64,000 nucleotides of DNA from Serripes groenlandicus (GCA_031761405.1 JASEVX010000001.1:22773270-22837269), one strand, 5' to 3'; shown: positions 12,272 through 23,364, counted from the first letter of the stretch. Notes: generated by a model from the letters alone, not told the origin. Program-made: numbers and translations.

Positions 12272-12888
12272 CTGGCAGTTAAGAACATCTTGAAATTGAC
12301 AAATTTACCGTTCACGCTCCGCTCCATTCCGTTCCGTTCCGCTCCGCTCACGTTCCATTCCGCTCATAAAGCGTTCACTCAATCATAACATTGGGATTGC
12401 TTTTTTCCGTTCCGCTCATATTGAGCGAAGCATTCATGTGATTGGATTGTTTCGTTCATAATGATTGTTTCGTTCAGAGCGCAAAATTCCGTTCCGCTCA
12501 TAAAGCGTTCCAACTTCGTTCCAATCACGCTCACGATCCAATCACGTTCCGCTCAGATTGTCAATTACATGATGTTCTAAACTGTAAGAACATCTTGAAA
12601 TTGACAAATCTACCGTTCACGCTCCGCTCCGTTCCGTAATGTTCCGCTCCGCTCACGTTCCATTCCGCTCGTAAAGCGTTCACTCAATCATAACATTGTG
12701 ATTGCTTTTTTCCGTTCCGCTCAGATTGAGCGAAGCATTCCTGTGATTGGATTGTTTCGTTCATTATGATTGTTTCGTTCAGAGCGCAAAATTCCGTTCC
12801 GCTCATAAAGCGTTCCAACTTCGTTCCAATCACGCTCACGATCCAATCACGTTCCGCTCAGATTGTCAATTTCATGATGTTCTTAACT
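12272..12888. mobile_element. Dimeric inverted-repeat element with GAGCGGAACG motifs
   Basis: Two tandem units of about 305 bp. The left end is 'cagttaagaacatcttgaaa'; the right end is its near reverse complement, 'atgatgttcttaactg'. A central junction near 12582 fuses a right end to a left end ('gatgttctaaactg' then 'taagaacatcttg'). The interiors are packed with 'cgttccgctc' and its complement, many copies per unit, plus 'attgtttcgttca'. Small open frames across it come from the low-complexity composition and are not genes. Confidence 0.8.
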
Positions 12889-13830
12889 GCATTTATAACT
12901 CAGCGATCACTGCTTCTCTCTCTCGTTTATTTATTTGGGTTATCTCCCCTGTTGATACCTAACAATTGTGTAGGTGACAATTTCATTGGCTGATGTAAAT
13001 GTCAATCTGAGACGACCTGCATAAGGCAGTCATCATATATGTACGAGCGTTGGCTACTGCAGCGAAGTTTATGTCTGGTTTAAGATAGATTGAGTTTCAT
13101 TGAATTATACGTCACAATGATATTATTTATCTTTACACAATGACCAAGATCAGGTTATTGTTCGTTGTCGAGTTATCCCATCAAGACAAATAAAAACACG
13201 AAGTATCTTGGTGAACCTACCTGTACCTCACATGTAAACCGTCCACTTAGGGAGTTCTTGTTGAAATCGGCTTGGACCTACCTAGTGTACCTCACATGTA
13301 AACTTCCAGGCACGGAATTTAACTAACGACATTATTGTTGAAATCGGCTTGGTATAAATCCATGATACAACTTGAACGAAGTAAGATTATACGAAGGTAC
13401 ATGTCGATGGGACAAGTTCGATAGTTTTGTTTCATTCTTCTGTTTTTAAAAAGAAAGGAAACCCAAAACGGTTTCCTGAACAAAAACAATAGCTGGTAAT
13501 GAACACAATAATGCATGTGAAAATAGGGTTCAAGCTATTTGTTTTTATCTGAACATATTTATGCCACACAACTTACGAGCTTTGCTTCTTGAAAAAAAAC
13601 TTAACTCTTTCTGCGTTGACTTTCCTTAAGTCGACTCTTCCATGCATGCTCAAAGTCGGGCGACCTCATTTTCTCACGTAATACCAGTTTTGGAACATTT
13701 TGATAACTGAAAGGCAAACAATACCGTGATCGCAGGTGAGACAGTTCGTGCTGCAACAGTGAAAGGGAGAATTTATAATTTCTCAAAACACTCCATGGTG
13801 CACTGAAAGTATAAACTACCAGTATAAGTT
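12889..13830. other. No gene recognised
   Basis: AT-rich single-copy-looking DNA. A short direct repeat, 'acctcacatgtaaac' with 'gttgaaatcggcttgg', occurs twice between 13225 and 13350. No convincing exon was seen. Confidence 0.4.
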
Positions 13831-13831
13831 C

Positions 13832-14190
13832 TTTAACCCTTTCCCTCATATAGACGCTTTATGACGCCTCTGCAGCAGACGGCGTTTTGAAAACATAGTG
13901 GCAAAAGAAGAAATTGCTCAAAACGAGCAAAGAAAGAATAAACTACCAGTATAAGTTCATTATCCATTTCCCTCATATAGACGCTTTATGACGCCTCTGC
14001 AGCAGACGGCTTTTTTGAAAACATAGTGACAAAAGAAGAAATTGCTCAAAACGAGCAATTTCTACTTTTGCCACAATGTTTTCCACTTTTAGTCGTAGGT
14101 TATCCATTCAGTTTTAGAGATTTTCTAATTTTTGACAAAATATGTTCAAAGTCGTCTGCTGCAGAATTGTCGTATGAGGGAAAGGGTTTA
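13832..14190. mobile_element. Family P MITE with partial duplication
   Basis: A partial left half (13832-13930) is followed by a complete copy (about 13962-14190). The host sequence 'aactaccagtataagttc' precedes each left end. The duplication therefore includes flanking host DNA, so it arose after insertion rather than by a second transposition. The complete copy has the full hairpin and ends 'gagggaaagggtt'. Confidence 0.8.
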
Positions 14191-14939
14191 GCTATAATTT
14201 GATTATAATTTAATGCTTTTTGAGTTCCGTCTGGCAATTTGAAGTCTTAATTGATCTGCGTAAAGTGAAGATTAGGGTGCACAGTCTCAGACGTGTCTGA
14301 ACTTTTCGCCCAAATGTTACAAAAAGCAACTTTTGCATTTTACATTCCAAGCATAGCATTTTATTACATGTGGAAAGAAATAGTTACTTTGTAACAGAGA
14401 CATATAAACCGTGTTTATATGTCTCTGTTTGAAACTAGTAATAGTGTTAACTTATTATAACTTAAGGGTGGATGATTCATTTTCCTCGTACTTTTGATCC
14501 TCATAGAGTAGAACACAATGTTACACACAACACAAATTATATCATTTTCCTTTCCCCCATAATATTGATCAAAAGAAAATAATGCAATTTAGACGAGATT
14601 TGAAAACGACGACTGAAAGCATTATAGGAAAAGAACAAATTCTTTAACATTTATAAGAGATCTTATGAACAATAATTGTAAATAATACGTGTGAAAGCTC
14701 GAGCGAAGCACGCCTATAGGTTACACGTACGAACACATCATACGAGATCAAAACAACGAGAATTCAGTACAATCTTACTGTTTTTCACATATCAAATCTC
14801 AACCCCATAGCACTTTTTTTCGGCCATTTTGCTTCCGGTCTTACTGGACGGACAAATTATCGTAACCTATTCATTTCGTAACCGGTAAAATCCACAAACA
14901 CGATATTCGCATGTTTTGACAAATAAAAAAATACTTAGA

Positions 14940-15300
14940 ACTAGAGAGAAAAATTAAATTAAATTCCTTCTCGATAATGGAATGAAAACAAGGAATCTGA
15001 TATGTGATAATTTGCGTGTAATTGCACTCGTTTTCTATTTTTAAAATAATATTTTCTCAACCGGAAGTAAACACATCCAAATGTGACGTCATTGTAACGA
15101 AAAGTAACGTCATTGTAAGGCATGTAATAAATAAATAACAAAAGGAAAACGACAGGAATGGTAGGAAAAGATAGTTTGACTCGTCACAAATGGATTTCAT
15201 TCACTGGAAGGACTTTATGAAGGCTAAGTCGACTATTCTGTTGTACCTGTCATCATTATTTCATGGATTTTATATCTTAATTTGCACTATAGAGAAGCAA
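14940..15300. repeat. Dispersed repeat, partner of 55.38-55.85 kb
   Basis: 'aaaggaaaacgacaggaatg' followed by 'gatagtttgactcgtcacaa' and 'ttgtacctgtcatcat' matches in order a segment at 55675-55820. The left part, around 'tgtgataatttgcgtgtaat', also has a counterpart at 55450. No terminal repeats were defined. The copy at 55 kb carries a SINE-derived segment that this one lacks. Confidence 0.7.
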
Positions 15301-15344
15301 TAAACACTTGAAAATGATTGTAAATATGTCAACGGAAGTTATCG

Positions 15345-15433
15345 TCCGTGTTTCGTTACACTGGCCTCGGATATTATTTTAACTGAAAAGGACGAACAAT
15401 TCTGTTTCTGTATCGGCATAGCTTCATTTCAAG
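15345..15433 (+). other. Possible 5' untranslated exon with a splice donor
   Basis: A good donor, 'ttcaag|gtaagc', lies at about 15433. The preceding 100 bp contain CGGAAGT-type motifs (for example near 15334), often found at housekeeping promoters. No start codon with a durable frame is visible. If real it could be a leader exon of a plus-strand gene such as the MPDU1 exon downstream, but no intermediate exons were found. The assignment is weak. Confidence 0.2.
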
Positions 15434-15917
15434 GTAAGCTATTTATTATATCAATAATTTGCTTAAAAATATAACTTCATTTCTAAATTATTTGTTAGTA
15501 TCTGTTGGGAACATTCCCCGATGCTTTCGTCACATCGCGTGACGTCACATGGTGTGTATTGTTTTTGTCTGTATCTGTCATTTGAAGCCGAAGCCGTCTT
15601 GTCAAATGTTGACTCCACTCAAGAAAATAGCTAAACTATCATATCTTCGACTGTATAGTTGTATTGACTTTAAGACTTTTATCTATATATTGCAGTAAAT
15701 GTAGCAAACAAACAAAACTACAGTCAATTTCAAATTATTTGCCTTCAATTTACATTATTTTTTTACATCGTACAGTTTAACAGTTTATGTCTATGACCTA
15801 GTCTTTGTCAAATCATGAAAGTACCAGAATCAGTTCACCCTGGTTTTGGGATATACATAGTAAATGTCTTAGGCCATATATCCTCCAACCTGGAAGAGAG
15901 GAAAACACTTTCATGCC

Positions 15918-16460
15918 TTCAAATGAGTCTATTGTTTTAAAGAAATGATGTTATATGTGGACTATCAGTAAAACACATAACTTTTCTTTCAACAGGCTGA
16001 ATTTCTAGTAGTTTCATCTTTTTTTTATCCAAAATTTGTTTATTGATCAAACTCAAATGAGTCCATTGTTTTAAAGGAATGGTGTCATATGTGGGCTATC
16101 AATAAAACACATTACTTTTCTTTCAACAGGCTGAATTTCTAGTAGATTTATCTTTTTTTTATCCAAAATGTTTATTGATCAAATTAACTCAAATGAGTCC
16201 ATTGTTTTAAAGAAATGATGTCATATATATGTGGACTATCAGTAAAACATTACTTGTCTTTCAACAGGCTGCATTTCTAGTAGATTCATCCTTTTTTTAA
16301 CCAAAATTTGTTTATTGATAAAACTCAAATGAGTCATGATTGTTTAAAAGAAATGATGTCATATGGGGGCTATCAGTAAAACACATTACTTTTCTTTCAA
16401 CAGGCTGAATTTCTAGTAGTTTCCTTTTTCTTTTTTTTTTTTCCAAAATGTGTTTATTGA
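15918..16460. repeat. Tandem repeat of about 136 bp, four units
   Basis: Units start 'caaatgagtc' at 15920, 16054, 16190 and 16326. Each contains 'tttctttcaacaggctgaat' and a T-run of 7-11. The embedded 'ttctttcaacag|g' looks like a splice acceptor repeated four times, but no coding frame follows it. Confidence 0.88.
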
Positions 16461-16469
16461 TCAGATTGG

Positions 16470-17970
16470 ACAAACTTGGTACTAAGAATTTAAACATTAT
16501 TTTCACTAGGTTATTTTAAATACTCTGCATGTATGTATTCAAACAACATTTAAAAAAGATTCAACATCTATTGACAGCACTATTTTCATACTTGGGAGCA
16601 CAACAACCAATATGATGTCATAGAACTCTTCAAATTGAAGAGCAAATGCAAAATAAAAGCCTTTTACGGTCACTGATTTAGGTCCGTCTATGAAACAGGG
16701 CAATGTACACTAACTATATCAAACTCAAATAAGGTAAAATCAAAGTTGAAACTGAGCATTGAAATCTGTAGATAAAGAGGATCAATCTCTTTTAAAATTC
16801 AACAAACACTCAAAATAATTTTTATTAAAATAAATTTGTATAAACATTTTGGTTGAAAAATAAAGAAAACTTAATCTGTTTTTCAACAGAAAAAGGCTAT
16901 AAGGCAGTCCATAATTAATGTCAGTTATATTAGTCACCCAGTGACCTCACATAAGTGTTCTGTCCTCTGATATAACTGAAATACCACAGAAATGTATCTG
17001 TTTTCTATGTAATTTATTGTGAAATCCATTTTTCTGTGTGAAATTGTATAATCTATACAATATAGAAATGGTAAAATTTAAATTGGTATACATTCATTGT
17101 AACAAAAAAAATCTTATACTTTACTGGTAATAAAATTACACATATTTTCATGAACTGCTGCTCAAAATAAAAATCTATACTGTAATTTAATGGTAAAACA
17201 CCTGGTCTAACAAGAGTTTTAAGATCAAATCTCAGCAGGTACATGTTTTGAAAGAAGCAACTAAACTTGAAACAATTATGTTGTGGGGAGTTGTCTTACT
17301 TTAACACTTAATACATTTTTATCCAGGCTTCTAGTGAAAATAGTTTACTCCCTGTACCCTTTTCAAAAGCTTTTATAATTGAGCAATAACAATTAAAAAA
17401 AGGAATGGTTATCAACATTGATAACTCTGAGAATCTGTACATGTTCAAGGTTTGATCCAGCTTTGATAACCGTTCTAATATCAAAGTTTTAAAGAAATGT
17501 ATACATCATATTTTTATAATAGAGCAATTTTAACATGATCACTAACAATGTTAAATTATTGCAAATTCTTCTGGAAAATCCATTTCTCTGTTTGTACTTT
17601 TTATAATTTCTTTATTTGCTATAAACAAACTGTTTATTGTTTTATGCAATAAAATGTATATTGAATATAATTATATTGATCAGATCTTTCATTATCCATT
17701 TTTTTTCAAACAACATATTTCAGATATATATGGAATTGAATAATTTTACTTGCAAGCAGATTGATTTAACCTTTTCCCACATACAGTTATTTTTTACTCA
17801 TCTACAACAGACAACTTTAAAAAAAGAGGACATTGTTTATTACCCAAAACACAGAGCTTGGTCAAATTATTCGAGAGATACTAAAGTTCCATAAAACTGA
17901 TCCTTTCCTTACATTATCTCTCTTGCTCTACCAAACCCAATGAGAGGATTATTTTGAATATCAACATCAT
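16470..17970. other. No gene recognised
   Basis: AT-rich DNA with dense stops on both strands. A left-end-like scrap of family P ('aaccttttcccacataca') lies near 17768. Nothing else was recognised. Confidence 0.45.
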
Positions 17971-17972
17971 AG

Positions 17973-18303
17973 GGTTTAACCTTCTGTTTCCTATATACAA
18001 TAAATCTGCAGCAGATGACTTCAAGAACTTGATTCAAAGTGTAGAAACTCAATATCCTCATTGGCGCTCAGGTTTGCGGGGTAAACATTATAACTGAATG
18101 ACTTGTGTCAGGAAAGATGGACCAGTAGTACTGGTATTAACTATCCCAGGTAATGCCATGATATAACTAAATCATTGAAAGTGATGTAAACAAAACAAAA
18201 AAGTGGAAACTCACTACAAATGAAGGAACATTTATTGCATAAACTTGAAAATTTGTCTGCGGCAGGGTGTCAGAAAGTGTTTGTATGTGTGAAAGGGTTT
18301 TAA
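17973..18303. mobile_element. Family P MITE split by a SINE fragment
   Basis: The left end 'taaccttctgtttcctatat' plus 'tgcagcagatgac' begins at 17973, and the right end 'gtatgtgtgaaagggttt' closes at about 18303. Between them, about 18075-18195, is the 3' half of a type 1 SINE ('ggaccagtagtactggta', 'gccatgatataacta'). The SINE therefore inserted into the older MITE. Confidence 0.7.
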
Positions 18304-18339
18304 AAGTGTCAAATAATAGTTATAGGATGTGAATAACTC

Positions 18340-18485
18340 CCCTTATCTAGATCTGTTTTGCTTTCTTATGTTTAAGTTACTCCAGGCCATTACCAACTAT
18401 AGTATTTTGTCTTTTTGCCACACTGTTTTACTAAATTGTCTGCTGCAGGGCATCAGAAAGAGTCTGTATGTGGTAAAGGGTTAAG
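18340..18485 (+). pseudogene. Duplicated start of the MPDU1 last exon
   Basis: 'ttatctagatctgttttgct' and then 'agttactccaggcc' occur here and again at 18511-18557, where they form the intron end and first codons of the MPDU1 terminal exon. In this copy the acceptor reads 'tttaag' instead of 'tttcag', and the coding match stops after about 25 bp, where a family P right half (to 18482) takes over. It is a non-functional local duplication. Confidence 0.7.
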
Positions 18486-18545
18486 TGTTGAATAAAGCTA
18501 TAGAACAAAACTTATCTAGATCTGTTTTGCTATCTAATGTTTCAG

Positions 18546-18809
18546 TTACTCCAGGCCTATACTAACTATAGTAACGGAAGTACGGGGCAGCTGTCCGCTA
18601 TCACTGTTGTCCTCATATTCCTGGGATCCATGACTAGAATTTTCACCTCTATTCAAGAGACAGGGGACCAGCTAACCGTCATGACTTACGTCGTGGCTTC
18701 CATATGTAATGCGGTTCTCGTTTCACAACTGATATATTACGGAAGGAAGAACAAGAAGACCACCAAGATGACCACCAAGAAGACCAACAAGAAGACCAAA
18801 AAGGCATAA
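18546..18809 (+). CDS. MPDU1: MPDU1 terminal exon (mannose-P-dolichol utilisation protein)
   Basis: The exon follows a clear acceptor ('tctaatgtttcag') in phase 0 and ends at the TAA at 18807-18809, giving 87 residues. The sequence [20 protein letters not shown], then [13 protein letters not shown] and a last membrane segment around [17 protein letters not shown], is the conserved C-terminal part of MPDU1, an ER multi-pass PQ-loop-family protein needed for use of dolichol-linked mannose and glucose. The tail is a Lys/Thr-rich run (KKTTK, KKTNKK), as expected for a cytosolic ER tail. Upstream coding exons, about two thirds of the protein, were not found in the window, so this is either a partial copy or a gene with its other exons elsewhere. 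Confidence 0.85.
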   Translation, partial: LLQAYTNYSNGSTGQLSAITVVLIFLGSMTRIFTSIQETGDQLTVMTYVVASICNAVLVSQLIYYGRKNKKTTKMTTKKTNKKTKKA

Positions 18810-20009
18810 TTAAAGGAGATTAGAATTAGGAATAATAAATTGTAAAATAATAAAAAATTTACTTCAAATTTATAATAAGTTTTATGTTAAATTGTCGAAA
18901 CGCTCAATGTGATAATAAGATTTTAATGACATTACAAATATAAATTTATCAAGTGAAGAAGACATTATTTTAACAAACCATAGACATTTTGTTTTTGAAC
19001 AAAAATCATTCCATGTTCCACCTGTATAATATATTTAACAACTATATTGAATTCAACATTATACCAGTATTCAGAATATATATATTCTTTAGCCTATTTC
19101 ATTCTTATGATAAATTATAAAGGCATTGTCTAACGAAAACAACCATTGAACATTTGCCAGCTGTGTGGATGTAGATCCGTCCACAAATATGTACAGGCTT
19201 ATCAGTGTTAATGTCTTATGATTTGTTTTTGGTGGAACAACGGTTATATTTAAGTGTAAACTGTTAAGATTGATAGGTAGTTTTGTTCTGAACTTAACTA
19301 TGTGCAATTCTTTACACAGAGGGAATTCCATATTTATATTTATAGATTTCGGTCTTCAATTTTTACGTAGATGTACATGTATATATATATGGTCAAAGGG
19401 AAGTAATTCATTTTCCATGGATGACCATTATAGCACAATGGTTTATGGTGCATTTCAAACAAAACCAACAACGCAGAAGCCGGTATCAAATGGAAGTTCA
19501 TTTAAAGAACTTCTTAATAACTTGTAAACAAGTTGGTGTACCATTTTTTCATTTTATGAGGTCCACCTTTACCCTGCAATGAACTTTACTTTCAATTAAA
19601 AAAAATACAGGATGTTCTGCAAATAGCTCTTCAGGTGTCAATATATCATACAGCAAACTATATTCGGGTTATTAATCAGTCAGAGGTTACTCAATTTTAT
19701 AAAAAAAAAACCTTTCAACTTTCAACAGAATCATTATTGTCCAATTGGAGACAACTTCAGTCTTATATATTCATCTGAAATTCCCTCCACAAAATGCACC
19801 TCCCAGCAACCCGATCTGAATTACTTCCCTTTGACCATAGGTTTGTGTAACTTTGATTGCTAGTGCATTTACACATATAACAATGATCCTTCTGTACTTT
19901 AAAAGAATTTTATGATTGAATTATTAATATTATTGAATGTATAAGATACAAATTAAAGATGAAATTTAAGCTTTTTGCCTTCCTTTTCTATGATTTGTTT
20001 TGGCAAGAC
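18810..20009. other. No gene recognised; inverted repeat arms
   Basis: Probably the MPDU1 3' region. 'tatggtcaaagggaagtaat' near 19389 and its reverse complement near 19829 are inverted arms about 440 bp apart, suggesting a decayed transposon. A 37-codon frame ending at 19527 (FKELLNNL at its end) lies between them, but nothing supports expression. Confidence 0.4.
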
Positions 20010-20222
20010 CTTCAACCTTTCTGACATATAACAAATCAGACGACTTTGAAAACATCAGGTGAAAAACATGAAAATATTCTGTAAGTGAAAGTATGATTAT
20101 TGGATAAAATTGAAACATTGTGACTAAAGGAGCAATTGCTCAATTTCTCCTTTTGTTAAAATATTTTTAATAGTCATCTGCTGCAGAGGCGTCAAAATGC
20201 ATCTGCATGTGTGAAAGGGTTA
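20010..20222. mobile_element. Family P MITE, diverged
   Basis: The left end is weak ('caacctttctgacatataac'). The 'cagacgactttgaaaac' block, hairpin core 'gagcaattgctcaatttctc' and right end 'gtgtgaaagggttaag' are clear. Divergence is greater than in the 28-kb and 38-kb copies. Confidence 0.7.
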
Positions 20223-20339
20223 AGCTATTTGTCTTCTTTTTCTGTGACCTCTTTTGGCATCGAGACGCATACGGATCATTTTCCCGGGCCAGAAGTCGAT
20301 TCATCTGCCTGTCACACATTCAATAACTGTTCTGTTTGG

Positions 20340-20565
20340 CGACTCATAGTGATGTTCCTATCCCAGGCCGGGTCGTACCAAATACTTTAAAAAATGGTAG
20401 TAAGGACTGCCCTTCTTGGCGGTTAGTAATACATGTACAACTGATTCGCTGGTGTCAGGATAAATGGACCAGTAGTACTTGTAACTTATCCAAGAAAAGC
20501 TGTGGTACATGTATAACTGAACAATTGTTGAAAGTGGTGTTAAACAATCAACCAATCTGACATGG
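20340..20565 (+). mobile_element. Type 1 SINE
   Basis: Shows 'ggccgggtcgtaccaaatac', 'tggtgtcaggataaatggac', 'cagtagtactt' and the 3' tail 'gtggtgttaaacaatcaacc'. The tRNA-like head is badly worn. A 74-codon frame across it is incidental. Confidence 0.7.
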
Positions 20566-20759
20566 AGCACTACTGCCTGAATTATGTGGGAAAAAATGAA
20601 ATCGTTCAAGCACAAGCTTCTTTTATCAGCTTTCAAATTCTATGTTAAGATTATACTTTAAATTTTCCAAAAAGTATTATTTTATCCTGCTATATATTGA
20701 AAGCAGAGGGGTTTTAACAAATCGTACTACAGTAAATCATTTGCTTCATGAAATTTACT

Positions 20760-20970
20760 TTTAACTACTCTCCATGGGGCATATTACGTATACAGTCGGC
20801 ACTGTGTTTAAAGACCACCCGTGGGAAGTGAACACTCTGGTCTTTGTTCACGGATGGTCTTTAATTACAGGGTCATTTATACAGAAAATTCGTATTTGGG
20901 ATTCTGAAAGTGTGTTCGCTTTAGACAGGGAATTGCTATTCCAAGGTGGTCTTTAGCACAGGTTCAACTA
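20760..20970. repeat. Dispersed repeat with 'ggtctttaattacagg'
   Basis: 'ggtcatttatacagaaaatt' and 'agacagggaattgctattcc' have relatives at 52073-52165 ('ggtcatttatgcagaataaa', 'agactgggaattgctataca'). A 60-codon frame is present, but the second copy is not coding, so I treat it as a repeat. Confidence 0.5.
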
Positions 20971-21129
20971 CATGGGGAAGATAGAGGGATTGAAGACCTT
21001 ACTTATAAATGTGGATGACATGCATGCATGAAAGACATTGAGAAATGTGTGACTTTTGTGCTGACTATGCGCATAGGCTACACAGGCTGATCGGGAACTG
21101 AATAGTTTATACTACATGCAGTTAACCTG

Positions 21130-21328
21130 TACAACTTTCCCTTGATTCGTCTTCCACCAATGGGCTAAGTCTATGTGGAAAAGCAGCCATTTGACTGGGA
21201 AGATTGTTGTGTGGAGTACTGGTGTGAGAAAACCAGAAAATGCACGAGTAGGTGAATTTGCCGCCGTGATATAACTGAGAAATTGTTAAAAACGGCGTTA
21301 AACCCCAATCAATAAATCAATCTCTTTC
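21130..21328 (+). mobile_element. Type 2 SINE, 5' truncated
   Basis: 'tatgtggaaaagcagcc', 'gtactggtgtgagaaaacca' and 'gccgccgtgatataactgag' lead to the tail 'acggcgttaaaccccaatca' and a short ATCA/AATC run. The tRNA-like head is missing. Confidence 0.8.
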
Positions 21329-21568
21329 CATGTAACTGGCAACATTCTCATTTTGATTATTTAGCCAATCGGTGGATGACTAATTCATAATGAAGAGTGG
21401 AACACATTGGTAATACTTTGTTTGAATTGACAGGTCAACAGCCCATCAAAAAGATGACCACTAACCTCGGATTTATGTTCTCTATGTTACTTTGTAAGTG
21501 AACAAGGTTTTGATGAAATTTGAAGACAAACGCATAAATGATGTGAGATTCTTTTTTTTTTTTTTTTT

Positions 21569-21700
21569 GCGTCGACGCCTGTCTACAGTCAGCCCGCCCG
21601 GCTGATGTGAACCATCGATGAAGGACGCCGCCTTCTTCAGTTTCTCCGTCTTGTCGTACATGTACAGCTTTCTCTACACTTCTACTTCTACCACTAATTG
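21569..21700 (-). other. Possible coding remnant ending in a poly(A) run
   Basis: A GC-rich patch unlike its surroundings, ending on the minus strand in an A-run of about 17 (plus 21552-21568). One minus frame reads KLYMYDKTEKLKKAASFIDG and then HQPGGLTVDRRRR before the A-run, and opens just after a stop at about 21688. GC content, open frame and poly(A) would suit a short 3' retrocopy of a host mRNA. I do not recognise the protein, and a chance frame is possible. Confidence 0.25.
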
Positions 21701-22255
21701 ACCACTGGCATTACGTCGAATATTCTGTCTCTGCTTGGAGGTGCACATAAGTTCTTTAAATCATCCTAAATATACATTTATTTAAAGCAGTTGTGCTGTA
21801 CATATTTTTTTTCCTTTTGCCACAATTTCTTTTTAACTTTATTCAACAATTAAGCTATCTTTTTTGGAGATTTTTGCCACTATGTTTTCAAAGTCATCTG
21901 CTGCAGTTTTCTTGTATGTGGGAAAAAGTTAAAAGCAATACGCAGGTTTGGTATAACAAGCATGCCGTAGTTTCTTGACTGAATCAGGACTTGCTGCATA
22001 CTGCATACTTATTAGATGACAGTGTGTAAAATGCCTGATACTATGGTCGGTTACATGTATAGAGCGCTATTCTTTATCAGAACATACGACTTCAGCTTTC
22101 TAGGTGTTATACTAGGTTTACCTCACCCTAAGCTTCTGGCTAACATTCTCTGGGAGCACGATGTAGTTTTCTGTCGGGGTTCTCCCCCTTGAGCCATAAC
22201 ACACCCAAAACTGATCTTCTGGATGTTTTGAAATTAACCCTCTCCGACCTGCAGA

Positions 22256-22582
22256 CAGGGGCGTAGCTTGGCAATAATCAATGTGTAGGCCGTCTCGTGA
22301 GAAAATCAACAAAGTATCGACCCGGATCAGCCTAAGCATGCCACACAGGCGTACACGGATAGACACTTTTCGCCTCATGTGTATTTTCTGTTTCAGGAAT
22401 CACTTCTCTATTTATCCCCCCCTTAGACGTAATGTGTCGGCCGGATCAGTCTGCGCGGACAGCGCAGGCTGTTCTGGTCGATACATTACGCAGATGTGTA
22501 TCGCTGCAGCTGCATTTTACGGCATTTTTAGAAAACATGTGTAGGCACGTGAATACAGTGCCTAAAAGGAGCTACGCCCCTG
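22256..22582 (+). mobile_element. Composite CAGGGGCGTAGC MITE, copy 1
   Basis: Bounded by CAGGGGCGTAGCTTGG and GAGCTACGCCCCTG as inverted ends, with the 5-bp direct repeat GCAGA on both sides (22251-22255 and 22583-22587). The interior is related to family G ('aggccgtctcgtgagaaaat', 'tcgacccggatcagcctaag', 'gcaggctgttctggtcgata') and ends 'gtgtaggcacgtg'. It has no coding capacity. The insertion interrupts an older family P copy, whose 'gcagatgcatttgcagcaaa' resumes to the right. Confidence 0.88.
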
Positions 22583-22757
22583 GCAGATGCATTTGCAGCA
22601 AATCATTTTTGAAAACAATCGTGGCAATAGTACAAATTTCAAATTTGTTAAACAATGTTTTTCAATTATTTTCAATTTTCATTTAAAGTTTCCATATTTG
22701 TTCCTAAATGTTTTCAAAGTTTTCCGATGCAGATGTTTTATATGTGGGGAATAGTTA
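22583..22757. mobile_element. Family P MITE remnant
   Basis: 'ttgcagcaaatcatttttga', 'tgtggggaatagttaac' and AT-rich filler are the arm and right end of a diverged copy. Its left half lies on the other side of copy 1 of the composite MITE, near 22234 ('ttaaccctctccgacctgca'). Confidence 0.6.
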
Positions 22758-23054
22758 ACGATAGAAGTGGTGGTTGTGTATGCAGCCACATTCGGTCTCT
22801 GAGTTCCTGAGGCTTCCGGGAAGCTTGAACATCTTAACTACACGGCAAACAGAGACGTTCCTGATCAGACTGCCCATGCTGGTCCCTGAGTTATCCCAAA
22901 TCACAAACAACAACATATTAATATTACTATTTTATTATTTTACAATAATTGTTATGCAGTATTTTAACAAATGCATATTCAATTTTTATCACAATACAAC
23001 AATATTTGAAGATGATAATATATGTACATGTAAAATGATTGTTTAAATATTTTA

Positions 23055-23285
23055 TTAGCTCGCCTGCTTTTCGAAGAAAAAAAGTCGGGGGAATTGTGAT
23101 ACCTTTGGCGTCGTCACAAAACTAACCTCACCTCATAATTCAAAAATCGTTCAATATTTTCAAATGATACTTTCCAAGGAATAGTCACATAACTCTGGCT
23201 TTAATAATTATTCAGTAATGCCCCTTTTTCGACTTAGAAAATAAACAGACGAGCGGTTGGCATTCGCTCTGCGGCGCTCTAGTTT
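23055..23285. mobile_element. Dispersed repeat with GACGAGCG end
   Basis: Begins 'tagctcgcctgcttttcgaa' and ends 'tctgcggcgctctagt'. No open frame and no clear target duplication. Only one copy was seen in the window. Confidence 0.4.
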
Positions 23286-23364
23286 TAAATATATTTTAAC
23301 CACCAACGGTACTGTATATCAATTTCATCCATCAGTTGTAAATTGTGACACCAATGCCATACAG

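Noticed and set aside
15345..18809. A complete MPDU1 gene starting at the 15.4-kb donor
   Set aside because: No exon encoding the PQ-loop or first membrane segments is visible between the two points.
20336..20560. 74-codon gene
   Set aside because: Lies wholly within a type 1 SINE.
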